Assembly (NCBI RefSeq): GCF_020164745.1
Contig: NZ_JAIUGV010000019.1
Span: 48,121 to 112,120 of the forward strand
DNA length: 64,000 nucleotides
Source: Mesorhizobium sp. ES1-4
Lineage (GTDB): Bacteria > Pseudomonadota > Alphaproteobacteria > Rhizobiales > Rhizobiaceae
Reading direction: 5' to 3'
Position numbers and translations under genes: made by a program. The notes below the pieces were generated by a model. It made no database searches and was not told where the DNA came from. It saw only the letters and a list, made by a program, of their open reading frames with translations. Positions 16,671 through 23,787 of this stretch are shown piece after piece (the stretch's first letter is position 1; every line of letters begins with the position of its first letter).

Positions 16671-17872
16671 GAAGGAAGACTCCAGATCGCCTTGTAGACG
16701 GCGGTGACGAAATCCTTCGCGATAATTGCACCAGATCCAACGAACATTTTCAGGTCTTCTTCCTTCTCATTCTCGGCCAACGCGACGATCGGAATCCCCT
16801 TTTTCTTCGCATATCCCGCTTCAAACACCGTGCCAGGATCCATGCCATTAAGAATAGCAAAAAGGACGTCACAACTCTCCAATCCCAATAGATCCGCTGG
16901 CGCGACGACATCCGCCTTGCCTGGCCCGATCTCATGAATCGGAGAGAACACCTTTGCGCCAGCATCAATCAGCGCGAGACGTGTCTCTTCGACAAGCCAA
17001 CGCTGCCCGAGATCAAAGAATGGTGCAGCTAGGTAGATACGTCCTTTGCCTGCCTTGATCGGCGTCGCCCCAGTGGCTCTCAACCCAGCAGCGTTGGGAG
17101 GCGGAAGCGTCCGCTCATTGCAGTACCAGGCAGTTGCGCGCGATGCCAAGTCAGCGGCCTGTACGGCATCCATCCCCTGTATGGCCCAAAACCCCGCAAA
17201 CATCGAAGAAAAGACGTCACCTGAGCCAAGCTTCCAAACAGTGTCAGAAGAGTAGAGCGGCACTGGGTGCTCGGCGCTATGCGTAAGTACAAGAGCACCC
17301 ATCGCGCCCATCTTCAAGACAACGATTTCCGCATCATCGTGCTCGAATAGCCAGTCGGCACCGACCCTTGGGTCGTCGCTCCCGGTGATGGATAGCAACT
17401 CCAATCGATTCAGCACCACACCAAGCCTTGCCGCCGACGAGCCGTTTTCTCGAAACGGCTTTGCTTGAAACGCGGATTGCGGATCGTATACGGCTACCTT
17501 TGCTGTTACGACGGCGTCGGCTTCCATCATTCCATAGCGGATAACGACATCATTCTCGACTGTGAGAGTCGGGAGTTTTCTCAAGATCGCGGGCGGCGGC
17601 GTTATAAACGGCACGGCTAACGTATGGACATAGTCGAAGATTATCGGCTGCTCCGTCTCAACCAGATCAAGCTCTACATCAGCAAGCGACGCCTCGAACG
17701 CGATCCTGTCTTGCAACTTTTCGTTGGCGTAGCCATGCAAGCGCACGCGTCCGCTTGCCAGTTGCGCGATAGCCAGAGCCGCGCGACCAGCCGAGCCATA
17801 CACCCGATCCCAGACCGGTTGCAGACAGCGCTCGTGATACACGCCCCCTACTACAGTTATATCGCGGCTCAA
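16667..17872 (-). CDS. PfkB-family kinase fused to a nucleoside 2-deoxyribosyltransferase-like domain
   Basis: In this 401-residue two-domain protein, residues 1 to about 265 form a ribokinase/PfkB fold whose anion-hole motif reads KLGSGDVF (214-221, Asp219 as candidate base). Residues about 278-401 form a nucleoside deoxyribosyltransferase-like domain: IYLAAPFF (279-286), DLLGLESCDVLFAILNG (327-343), D345 and the candidate nucleophile Glu351 in GTVFEAGYA. Together they suggest cleavage or exchange of a nucleobase coupled to sugar or nucleoside phosphorylation. Both joints with neighbours are four-base ATGA overlaps, so it is tightly coupled in the island operon. The kinase half is diverged and may be inactive. 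Confidence 0.8.
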   Translation of the reverse strand: MSRDITVVGGVYHERCLQPVWDRVYGSAGRAALAIAQLASGRVRLHGYANEKLQDRIAFEASLADVELDLVETEQPIIFDYVHTLAVPFITPPPAILRKLPTLTVENDVVIRYGMMEADAVVTAKVAVYDPQSAFQAKPFRENGSSAARLGVVLNRLELLSITGSDDPRVGADWLFEHDDAEIVVLKMGAMGALVLTHSAEHPVPLYSSDTVWKLGSGDVFSSMFAGFWAIQGMDAVQAADLASRATAWYCNERTLPPPNAAGLRATGATPIKAGKGRIYLAAPFFDLGQRWLVEETRLALIDAGAKVFSPIHEIGPGKADVVAPADLLGLESCDVLFAILNGMDPGTVFEAGYAKKKGIPIVALAENEKEEDLKMFVGSGAIIAKDFVTAVYKAIWSLPS

Positions 17873-18210
17873 ACGGGAGCCACCCTGACGATGAAAACAC
17901 CACCAGCGATCGACAGGATCTCAGCCTTGTAAGTCACAGCCTGCTGTACGATGCAATTGATCACTTGCAGGTATCCGAAAAATGTAAGTGAACCGCCAAT
18001 ACTGCCTTTAGAGTCCATCACCGCTAGGGTAGAGGAGCTTCCCGTTGGAACCACCAGGACATCCAAGACGTCACCGACATTTAGTGGTCCTAAAACGGAA
18101 GGCTTTGGGCTGTTAATCGGAGCTTCGTAGCTTCTGCTGCACTGGTCGAATCCATCATCGACGACAGGCCCCAGATCGTCGCGACCACCACCACCGCCAC
18201 CGCCGCTCAT
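17869..18210 (-). CDS. Small conserved-looking protein with a poly-glycine N terminus
   Basis: This 113-residue protein starts MSGGGGGGGRDD, then has a compact beta-rich domain (SPKPSVLGPLNVGDVLDVLV and ending SIAGGVFIVRVAPV). I do not recognise a named family. The start at 18210 overlaps the stop of the glycosylase gene by four bases, and its own stop overlaps the kinase-fusion start by four bases. The flexible glycine run at the extreme N terminus is unusual in a protein of this size and could be exposed for modification or docking by the QueC-like enzyme encoded two genes downstream; that idea is speculative. Confidence 0.75.
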   Translation of the reverse strand: MSGGGGGGGRDDLGPVVDDGFDQCSRSYEAPINSPKPSVLGPLNVGDVLDVLVVPTGSSSTLAVMDSKGSIGGSLTFFGYLQVINCIVQQAVTYKAEILSIAGGVFIVRVAPV

Positions 18211-19040
18211 CGTTCGCCTCCCGCTTGATGCGAGTAGACTAAAGCGCGATTCTGACAATTCATCAATCTCTGAATCAACCGCGGATGAACGCTTCGCATG
18301 ATTTTCCACATTACAGCGTCAAGTATTGACGCTCGCACGCCTGCCGCAGAGCTGAAATCAAGGTATTTTCTCTCCAAGCCGAAATAGTCCGTGGCCGGAT
18401 TTGCATTGGCGGGAAATATGCCGATATGGCAGCAGGCGCGAATGATGTGAACGTCTAGTATTGCGACGTTGTCGCTTCGGCGTCGGTTGCGCACCACCCA
18501 TGACGCTGTTTTGGGACCAACACCCGGCAAGTGGCACAGTCTGTCGCGTAGCTCTCGATCAGCAAGTGACCCTTCATCAAGATTCGACAGGCCGGAAAGG
18601 CATCCGTGTAGATAGCGGGCACGTTGCTTGGCGAAACGGTAGCGCACGGTTCTTCCGCGAACCGACAAAGGTTCGGAGAGCAATGCCTCAGCCTCGGCAA
18701 GCGATAGTCCCGTGCCATTCCTTTGTAGATAGGCGCGAACCCGATCGTACGCAGCAAGGCCGACTTCCGCCGGCGCTCCATGTCCGCCAAGCAGGCAGGC
18801 CAGCACCTCTTCGATTAGCGTCTCTCCAAGCCCCGTCTCGCTCTTCTGAGCATTCATCGTCTCCATCCACACCTGAGTTGCCCAGAATGCCGGAGTGAAT
18901 ACCGCCGCGAAATTTCCCCACGGTACCGACGGCACAACCTCTGCATCAGCCTCTGGAAGGTGCAGGAATACCGGTTTCCCGTCCCTCAGCGATATCACCT
19001 GTTGCATCTTTCGAATCCGAATTGTATTCATGTTATTCAT
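18207..19040 (-). CDS. HhH-GPD DNA glycosylase-like protein (OGG type)
   Basis: This 277-residue protein carries the helix-hairpin-helix LPGVGPKTASWVVRN (171-185) followed by VAILDVHIIRAC (192-203). Lys177 and Asp196 fall where 8-oxoguanine glycosylases have their catalytic Lys and Asp, so base excision with strand cleavage is plausible. The N-terminal third lacks an obvious OGG N-domain. It is the first gene of a five-gene overlapping operon and diverges from a helix-turn-helix gene by only a few bases. Starts at 19031 or 19007 are also possible, and the later one would leave room for a promoter. Confidence 0.82.
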   Translation of the reverse strand: MNNMNTIRIRKMQQVISLRDGKPVFLHLPEADAEVVPSVPWGNFAAVFTPAFWATQVWMETMNAQKSETGLGETLIEEVLACLLGGHGAPAEVGLAAYDRVRAYLQRNGTGLSLAEAEALLSEPLSVRGRTVRYRFAKQRARYLHGCLSGLSNLDEGSLADRELRDRLCHLPGVGPKTASWVVRNRRRSDNVAILDVHIIRACCHIGIFPANANPATDYFGLERKYLDFSSAAGVRASILDAVMWKIMRSVHPRLIQRLMNCQNRALVYSHQAGGER

Positions 19041-19043
19041 ATT
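19026..19043. promoter_or_regulatory. Direct repeat between the divergent island operons
   Basis: Two adjacent nonamers, ATTCATGTT (19026-19034) and ATTCATATT (19035-19043), sit exactly where the glycosylase gene and the helix-turn-helix gene diverge. They are in an AT-rich patch and could be the site bound by the adjacent regulator. No further evidence. Confidence 0.3.
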
Positions 19044-19048
19044 AAGTT

Positions 19049-19366
19049 ATGGTGGAAATGACAAGCACGGACCCCATGATCCTGGATGAAGTTCGAGACG
19101 CGATGGGCCGATTTCGGATCAGCCAAGCCAAGCTCGCATCTTCGTGCGGATACACGCAATCCTACGTTAGTAAGATATTGAATAATCGCGCAAAACTTAC
19201 GGAAAATCTGGAACGAGAGTTTGTCTTGTGGCTGTCTCGCTTACCCTCAAAGAATGAGATTTCAAGTGAGGAGGTGGAAACCATAATTCGCCGCCTGGCG
19301 GGAGCGAAGCCCAAGCAAAGAATGCATATTATGCATATTCTTCGAGGCCTTGTGGAGATGTCCTGA
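19049..19366 (+). CDS. Helix-turn-helix (XRE-like) regulator
   Basis: This protein of up to 105 residues has a lambda-repressor-like helix-turn-helix in ISQAKLASSCGYTQSYVSKILNNRAKL (about residues 23-49). The rest is helical with a KPKQRMHIMHIL tail. An ATG at 19058 is an alternative start. Its position between the two divergent arms of the island, with almost no spacer, makes it the likely local regulator of both. It is small and has no sensor domain. Confidence 0.82.
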   Translation: MVEMTSTDPMILDEVRDAMGRFRISQAKLASSCGYTQSYVSKILNNRAKLTENLEREFVLWLSRLPSKNEISSEEVETIIRRLAGAKPKQRMHIMHILRGLVEMS

Positions 19367-19462
19367 CGAATGATGCCTTCGCAGGTTTATTGGCTGTAAT
19401 GGGGCGACGTCTTTCCACACCTAAAAGCCTCAACCGCTGGCCCAGATCGAACGAAAGGCGCT

Positions 19463-19482
19463 AAGGTGAATAGGTACACCTT
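19463..19482. promoter_or_regulatory. Inverted repeat AAGGTG-N8-CACCTT before the ATP-grasp gene
   Basis: AAGGTG (19463-19468) and CACCTT (19477-19482) are perfect inverted copies around an eight-base AT-rich spacer, sixteen bases before the start of the next gene. This fits an operator. It could alternatively be a small RNA hairpin in the leader. Confidence 0.35.
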
Positions 19483-19497
19483 CTCGAAATTCTCGTG

Positions 19498-20943
19498 ATG
19501 GGCGGACAGAACGAACCGACTGGCATGCCAAACCACCGATCGAGTGACATGAATCAATCACAGTCAGCGTTTCGCAAGGACGTTGGACTCGCGCGTCTTG
19601 CAGATGACTTCAATGTCGCACAGTTCGTCAGTTTCGCGCCGGGCTCAGATGGCCCAGTCCAACAATTCGCCCGTATCGCCGACCTGCCGCCAGATCATCG
19701 GTTCAAAAGCCTGGAGGAGGCTGTTGTCGCGATGTTCGCGAAAAGCGTCGAGGGAACGCTAAATGTCCGATCCTTCAATGAGAATCAGCCTCAAAGCGCC
19801 GAGTTTCTGTACGGCCTCTCCTCGCCCGATGACGTGATAGCTGCTGTCTCGCGTCTTTCTGCTGACGGCTGGCATACAATCGTAAATGAGACGATCGACG
19901 TTGGCGACGGCGGCGTATCTGGGGTTATCCTTGGCAATGTCGTGGAGTTCGGTCCCGACGTCACGCCGAGGGGCGTGGAGAAAGCTGGATTTGCCGCCTT
20001 GCCCGCTTTGTGGGCGCAGCACATGTTCCAGATCGTCTATGGGTTCGTTCCTGACTTTGCCGCCGCACGTAATGCCCGGCTAGAATTCAGCCTGCATCCA
20101 AGACCTCGCGGCTATCGCCGCGCACACGTCATCTATTGGGAGTTCGGCCAGCAGGAGCTTCCACATGCTTCGGACATTCATCTCCGATGGCCGAACGGGT
20201 TCTCTCAGATGATTGGAGACAAGACCTATGGTCTCCTCATTGGCCATCTTGCCGGTGCGCCGGTTCCTCGGACGACCGTGATCTCGCGGCGCGTTGCGCC
20301 ATTCACGTTCGGCGAAAGCACCGGCTCCGGCGAAGTTTGGACACGAACATGTCCGAGGGAGCAGATGCCCGGCCGCTTCACCACGGCTCGCGGCTGGCAC
20401 GATCCGTTCAAATTGCTGAGTTCCGAAGATCCTGACCACCGGTTCATCGCTGCCGTCCTGTGCCAGGAAGGCGTGGCCGCTGAATGGTCAGGTGCGGCAC
20501 TTGTCGATGCTGATGGCGAGTTGCAGGTCGAAGGCATTGCCGGCACCGGCGATGTGTTCATGCTCGGCGAGGTTCCGCCCTCACCATTGCCAGCGCAAGT
20601 TTTTGAAGCCGTTGAAACGCTCTATCAACGACTCTCAGATCAACTGGGACCTGTCAGGTTTGAATGGGTCTACGACGGAGCAACCGCGTGGCTGGTGCAA
20701 CTGCACAAAGGGCGCAGCGTTTCGTCGGGATCGACTATCGTTCCAGGTAATGCCGTGATGTGGAAAGTTTTTGATGTTCGTCTGGGATTGGACGCGCTAC
20801 GTAAAGCCATCGAGTTGATTCCTGCGGGTCATGGCCTTCTGCTGGAGGGGGAAGTAGGTCTGACAAGTCACATCGCCGACGTCGTCAGAAAAGCATCTGT
20901 CCCGACGCGGCTGAGGATAGATCGCGGCATGAAGACCGATTGA
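19498..20943 (+). CDS. PEP-synthase-like ATP-grasp (PEP/pyruvate-binding) domain protein
   Basis: This protein of about 481 residues has a C-terminal region (about 380-410) with FEWVYDGATAWLVQLHKG, which matches the end of the ATP-grasp domain of phosphoenolpyruvate synthase and pyruvate phosphate dikinase (usually ..IEWA.DG..L.ILQARP). The central region contains SLEEAVVAMF, GTLNVRSFNENQPQS and ETIDVGDGGVSGV, consistent with a nucleotide-binding half. The phosphohistidine and PEP-binding domains are absent, so it is not a complete PEP synthase. The true start could be 19549 (MNQSQSAF). It is the first enzyme gene of the rightward arm of the island. Confidence 0.6.
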   Translation: MGGQNEPTGMPNHRSSDMNQSQSAFRKDVGLARLADDFNVAQFVSFAPGSDGPVQQFARIADLPPDHRFKSLEEAVVAMFAKSVEGTLNVRSFNENQPQSAEFLYGLSSPDDVIAAVSRLSADGWHTIVNETIDVGDGGVSGVILGNVVEFGPDVTPRGVEKAGFAALPALWAQHMFQIVYGFVPDFAAARNARLEFSLHPRPRGYRRAHVIYWEFGQQELPHASDIHLRWPNGFSQMIGDKTYGLLIGHLAGAPVPRTTVISRRVAPFTFGESTGSGEVWTRTCPREQMPGRFTTARGWHDPFKLLSSEDPDHRFIAAVLCQEGVAAEWSGAALVDADGELQVEGIAGTGDVFMLGEVPPSPLPAQVFEAVETLYQRLSDQLGPVRFEWVYDGATAWLVQLHKGRSVSSGSTIVPGNAVMWKVFDVRLGLDALRKAIELIPAGHGLLLEGEVGLTSHIADVVRKASVPTRLRIDRGMKTD

Positions 20944-21022
20944 CCCAGGCGGAAAATCGGAACATAATGAGAACATCCAAGGCCTCATAGTATAAACAAG
21001 AAACAACGCGAAGGATTGAACG

Positions 21023-21199
21023 ATGGTTTTGACCTCTCTTGAAAACACTCGTAAGAGAGCAGAGTCCCAGCTTGGAGTCTTGAAAGAGGCCTTGCGCCTG
21101 CGCGCCGAGCATCAGAAGGAAAATCGCGGGTACTATGGTGAAGCCGAGCAAAAGCACAGCACTCCCGAGCAAGTCAAACGAGCCAAGACAGCTCTATAA
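21023..21199 (+). CDS. 58-residue charged helical protein overlapping the dGTPase gene
   Basis: A short frame from ATG 21023 to TAA 21199 encodes a Lys/Glu-rich, probably all-helical protein (MVLTSLENTRKRAESQLG.. ending ..PEQVKRAKTAL). AAGGA at 21011-21015 gives it a better ribosome site than the downstream dGTPase gene has. It overlaps the first 65 bases of that gene in another frame, so translation of the two is probably coupled. It may be a regulator or partner of the dGTPase, or simply a leader peptide. No family recognised. Confidence 0.55.
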   Translation: MVLTSLENTRKRAESQLGVLKEALRLRAEHQKENRGYYGEAEQKHSTPEQVKRAKTAL

Positions 21200-22685
21200 C
21201 AAAGAGAACGACGAACGGCGGGAAGTTCAACGCGATGACTCTCACGATGTTCCATGGCGAAACAACTATACGCGCGATTACGGTCGAATAATCCACAGTG
21301 CAAGCTTTCGCAGGCAACAGGGAAAGACCCAGGTTTTCCCGAGTCGTGAATCTGATTTTTTCAGAAATCGCCTGACACATTCGCTCGAAGTCGCGCAGAT
21401 CGCGCAAGGCATTGCCGAGCGAGCTACGTACGCATATTCCGCCAAGTTGGGTGCCGAAATCAACGGGCGCATTTGCGCCACCGCGGGGTTGGTGCACGAC
21501 ATTGGCCATCCCCCGTTCGGACATAATGGAGAGCGTGCTCTCGACGCGGCCATGCGGAAGTATGGAGGTTTTGAAGGCAACGCTCAGACCTTGAGAATTC
21601 TCACGAGGCTTGAAAAGAAAGAGCGCTACGACGATCCAATAAGCGGGGACATCAGGGCAGGGCTGAACCTTTGCCACAGAACTCTTGCGGCTGTGCTGAA
21701 ATACGACAAATGCATCCCACCAATCCGTGGCGACAACGAGAAGATCGTCAAGGGCTACTACACCTCCGAAGCCGAGATTGTAAAGAGCGTGAAGAAGTCC
21801 ATCCTCGGCGACTACAAGATCGTTGCGCCTGCCAAGTTCAAGACACTCGAATGCTCGATAATGGATTTGGCCGATGACATCGCTTATTCGGTCTACGACT
21901 TGGAAGATTGCTTGAAGGTTGGCTTCCTCACAGCAGCAGAAATAGTTGCGTCTGAAGAACCCCTGCTCAGCAAGGTTGCTCAACGCGTTTCAGAAGAAAT
22001 GAAGCTGGACCCGCCCATTGGCTCTGGTGCGGTTCTTGCGGCCCTTGTCGACATTTTCGCTAGTGTCTTCAAGCCTACTGACGAAGAACCGGCTGGGGTC
22101 GAAGAAAAAGCAGGTGATAAGCAGGCGCTAGCTCATAGCGGCATGTCGACAGATGAAAAGCGAGCAGGCGCCCCAGGGACACTAAGTGCCACATCGGAGA
22201 CCAAAGACCAGCAATTCGAAGATTTCATCGGCGCGTATCGGGCATCCCGATTGAACAGCGAAGACGGTTATGAGCGCACAGCTTTCTCATCCGAGCTTGT
22301 GCATAGATTCATTTCGTCGGTGGAGCTCGAATATAATGCCGACTGCCCCGCCCTGAGCACTGTAAAGTTGCCATATCGGGAACGGCTCCAGCAGGAGGTT
22401 CTGAAGCAGTACACGTTCGAAGCGGCGATCTATGCACCGCGCGTAAAGATCGGAGAATACAGAGGTTTCGACTTGGTGCGGGACATTTTCGACGCACTGA
22501 TGAGCGATCGGGGAACTATTTTGATGCCAGCCGACGTGCGGGAACGCGTACGGACAGCACCCAACGTTGGTGTGAAGGCCAGAGATGTTTGTGACTTCGT
22601 CGCTGGGATGACCGATCGCTATGCAATGGAATTTTGGGCGCGCCTGAAATCTGATTCAGCGGAAAGCATGTTCAAGCCGATTTAG
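21135..22685 (+). CDS. dGTPase-like HD-domain phosphohydrolase
   Basis: This 516-residue member of the deoxyguanosinetriphosphate triphosphohydrolase family would hydrolyse dNTPs to deoxynucleoside and triphosphate. The HD metal site is intact: His82 in LTHSLEVAQIA, His121-Asp122 in GLVHDIGHPPFGHNGE, and an Asp in the later MDLADDIAYSVYDLED. LYNKENDERREVQ and RIIHSASFRRQQGKTQVF are the usual N-terminal family motifs. A variable charged insert (about residues 310-360) interrupts the C-terminal half. dGTPases can deplete dNTPs and so block phage replication. Codon use is AT-richer than that of genes outside the island. Confidence 0.9.
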   Translation: MVKPSKSTALPSKSNEPRQLYNKENDERREVQRDDSHDVPWRNNYTRDYGRIIHSASFRRQQGKTQVFPSRESDFFRNRLTHSLEVAQIAQGIAERATYAYSAKLGAEINGRICATAGLVHDIGHPPFGHNGERALDAAMRKYGGFEGNAQTLRILTRLEKKERYDDPISGDIRAGLNLCHRTLAAVLKYDKCIPPIRGDNEKIVKGYYTSEAEIVKSVKKSILGDYKIVAPAKFKTLECSIMDLADDIAYSVYDLEDCLKVGFLTAAEIVASEEPLLSKVAQRVSEEMKLDPPIGSGAVLAALVDIFASVFKPTDEEPAGVEEKAGDKQALAHSGMSTDEKRAGAPGTLSATSETKDQQFEDFIGAYRASRLNSEDGYERTAFSSELVHRFISSVELEYNADCPALSTVKLPYRERLQQEVLKQYTFEAAIYAPRVKIGEYRGFDLVRDIFDALMSDRGTILMPADVRERVRTAPNVGVKARDVCDFVAGMTDRYAMEFWARLKSDSAESMFKPI

Positions 22686-22713
22686 GCTGGATGGCATTTT
22701 CGAATGAAGCGAC

Positions 22714-22733
22714 CGCTGGCATACTGGCCAGCG
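22714..22733 (+). terminator. Hairpin after the dGTPase gene
   Basis: CGCTGGC (22714-22720) and GCCAGCG (22727-22733) pair perfectly around the loop ATACTG, 29 bases after the dGTPase stop codon. No T-tract follows. It could end transcription of the rightward island operon. Confidence 0.4.
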
Positions 22734-22783
22734 CATGTCAGTGATGGAGATCTTGGCGCTAGCCGATGTCGGCTTCCTGCCTC

Positions 22784-22898
22784 TCACCCCCCAGCCAACC
22801 TCGGCAGCAGAAAAATCTCCGCCCCCGGCGGCAGTTCCTTCCCCCACGTATCGCGATAGATCACCCGTCGATCGCCACCGCGATGCCACGGTCGATCA
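22784..22898 (-). pseudogene. Decayed 3' fragment of a MoaD-like gene
   Basis: Read leftward, this segment encodes RGIAVAIDG, then after a one-base deletion IYRDTWGKELPPGAEIF and LLPRLAGG with a stop. It matches the last 40 residues of the intact MoaD-like protein encoded at 23788-24033 at most positions. Synonymous differences show it diverged well before it was broken. It lies just outside the right end of the lower-G+C island, mirroring the dioxygenase fragment on the left. Confidence 0.8.
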
Positions 22899-22976
22899 AC
22901 GATCTCACCTTGGTCCTGCCTCCGACCGACTGGACAAACGCTCGCAAGACAACTGCGAGTTCGCGATCAATCTCGA

Positions 22977-23621
22977 TTAATTAACCGATGCGGCGGCGAA
23001 AACCGCCAGTTGGGCGGCGAAGGCGCGTTTGAAGGCGGGGCGCGCTTCGCCGCGGGCGACATAGGCGGAGAGGTTTGGGTATTCGTCCAGAATGCCGGAT
23101 CGCCGCAACCGGCGCAGCACCGACATCATCATCAGGTCGCCGGCACTGAAGGCGCCGTCGAGCCAGTCGGCATCGCCAAGCCGGCTGGATAGGTCGCCCA
23201 ATCGGTTGCGGATGCTTTCCTCCACGAGAGGCCGGCGCTGCTCGTACCAAGGCTCGTCGACGCCCCGGTTGATGATCGGCGGCTCCACCGTGCTCAGCGC
23301 GGCGAACAGCCAGGCGATCGCGCGTGCGCGGGCATTGGCATCGTCCGGCAACAGGCCCGCATGGCGCTCCGCGACATGGAGCACGATCGCCCCCGACTCG
23401 AACAGAGCGAGCTCGCCTTCCTCATAGGTCGGGATTTGCCCGAAGGGGTGAAGCGCGCGATGCGCGGGCTGCTTCATCGCCTCGAACGAAACCAGGCGTA
23501 CCTCGTAAGGCTGCCCCGCTTCTTCGAGCGCCCAGCGAACGGGCATGTCACGCGCCAGTCCCTGCCCGCCATCAGGCGACCGTTCAAAGACGGTGATGGT
23601 GGGGAGTGTTCTGTAGGTCAT
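22977..23621 (-). CDS. Glutathione S-transferase family protein
   Basis: This 214-residue protein has a thioredoxin-like N domain (TITVFERSPDGGQGLARDMPVRWAL..QIPTYEEGELALFESGAIVLHVAER) and a helical C domain with DWLDGAFSAGDLMMMSVLRRL. The Ser or Asp-Gly stretch near residue 14 takes the place of the catalytic Ser/Cys seen in other classes. GAGGAGG directly before the ATG at 23621 fixes the start. Substrate unknown. It has no operon partner; the MoaD-like gene fragment follows its stop codon. Confidence 0.88.
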   Translation of the reverse strand: MTYRTLPTITVFERSPDGGQGLARDMPVRWALEEAGQPYEVRLVSFEAMKQPAHRALHPFGQIPTYEEGELALFESGAIVLHVAERHAGLLPDDANARARAIAWLFAALSTVEPPIINRGVDEPWYEQRRPLVEESIRNRLGDLSSRLGDADWLDGAFSAGDLMMMSVLRRLRRSGILDEYPNLSAYVARGEARPAFKRAFAAQLAVFAAASVN

Positions 23622-23787
23622 GGCTGCCTCCTCTGATAGCGCGCTATCCCAGGAACGTTCGAAACCAGACCGGTCCGACAACACGCCGGCAAAAGTCGGT
23701 GAGATTTCCGCTGTCTTCGAGGTCTTTCGCGCGGCACAGGGCCATGTGCTCGGCGGGCTAAGCATGGCGGTGAGCCGGCGCTGACCC

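Noticed and set aside
15419..18210. Thiazole/oxazole peptide (RiPP) cluster with the poly-Gly protein as precursor
   Set aside because: No YcaO or cyclodehydratase, and the poly-Gly protein has a folded domain without Cys/Ser-rich core.
15419..22685. Type IV CBASS
   Set aside because: QueC-like and OGG-like proteins fit, but there is no CD-NTase, no TGT-like Cap10 and no recognisable CBASS effector anywhere in the window.
15419..22685. Qat defence system
   Set aside because: Qat needs an ATPase (QatA), QatB and a TatD-like nuclease (QatD). None is present; only a QueC-like protein is shared.
15419..22685. Integrative element with tRNA attachment site
   Set aside because: I found no integrase, no tRNA and no direct repeats at the borders; only gene fragments flank the island.
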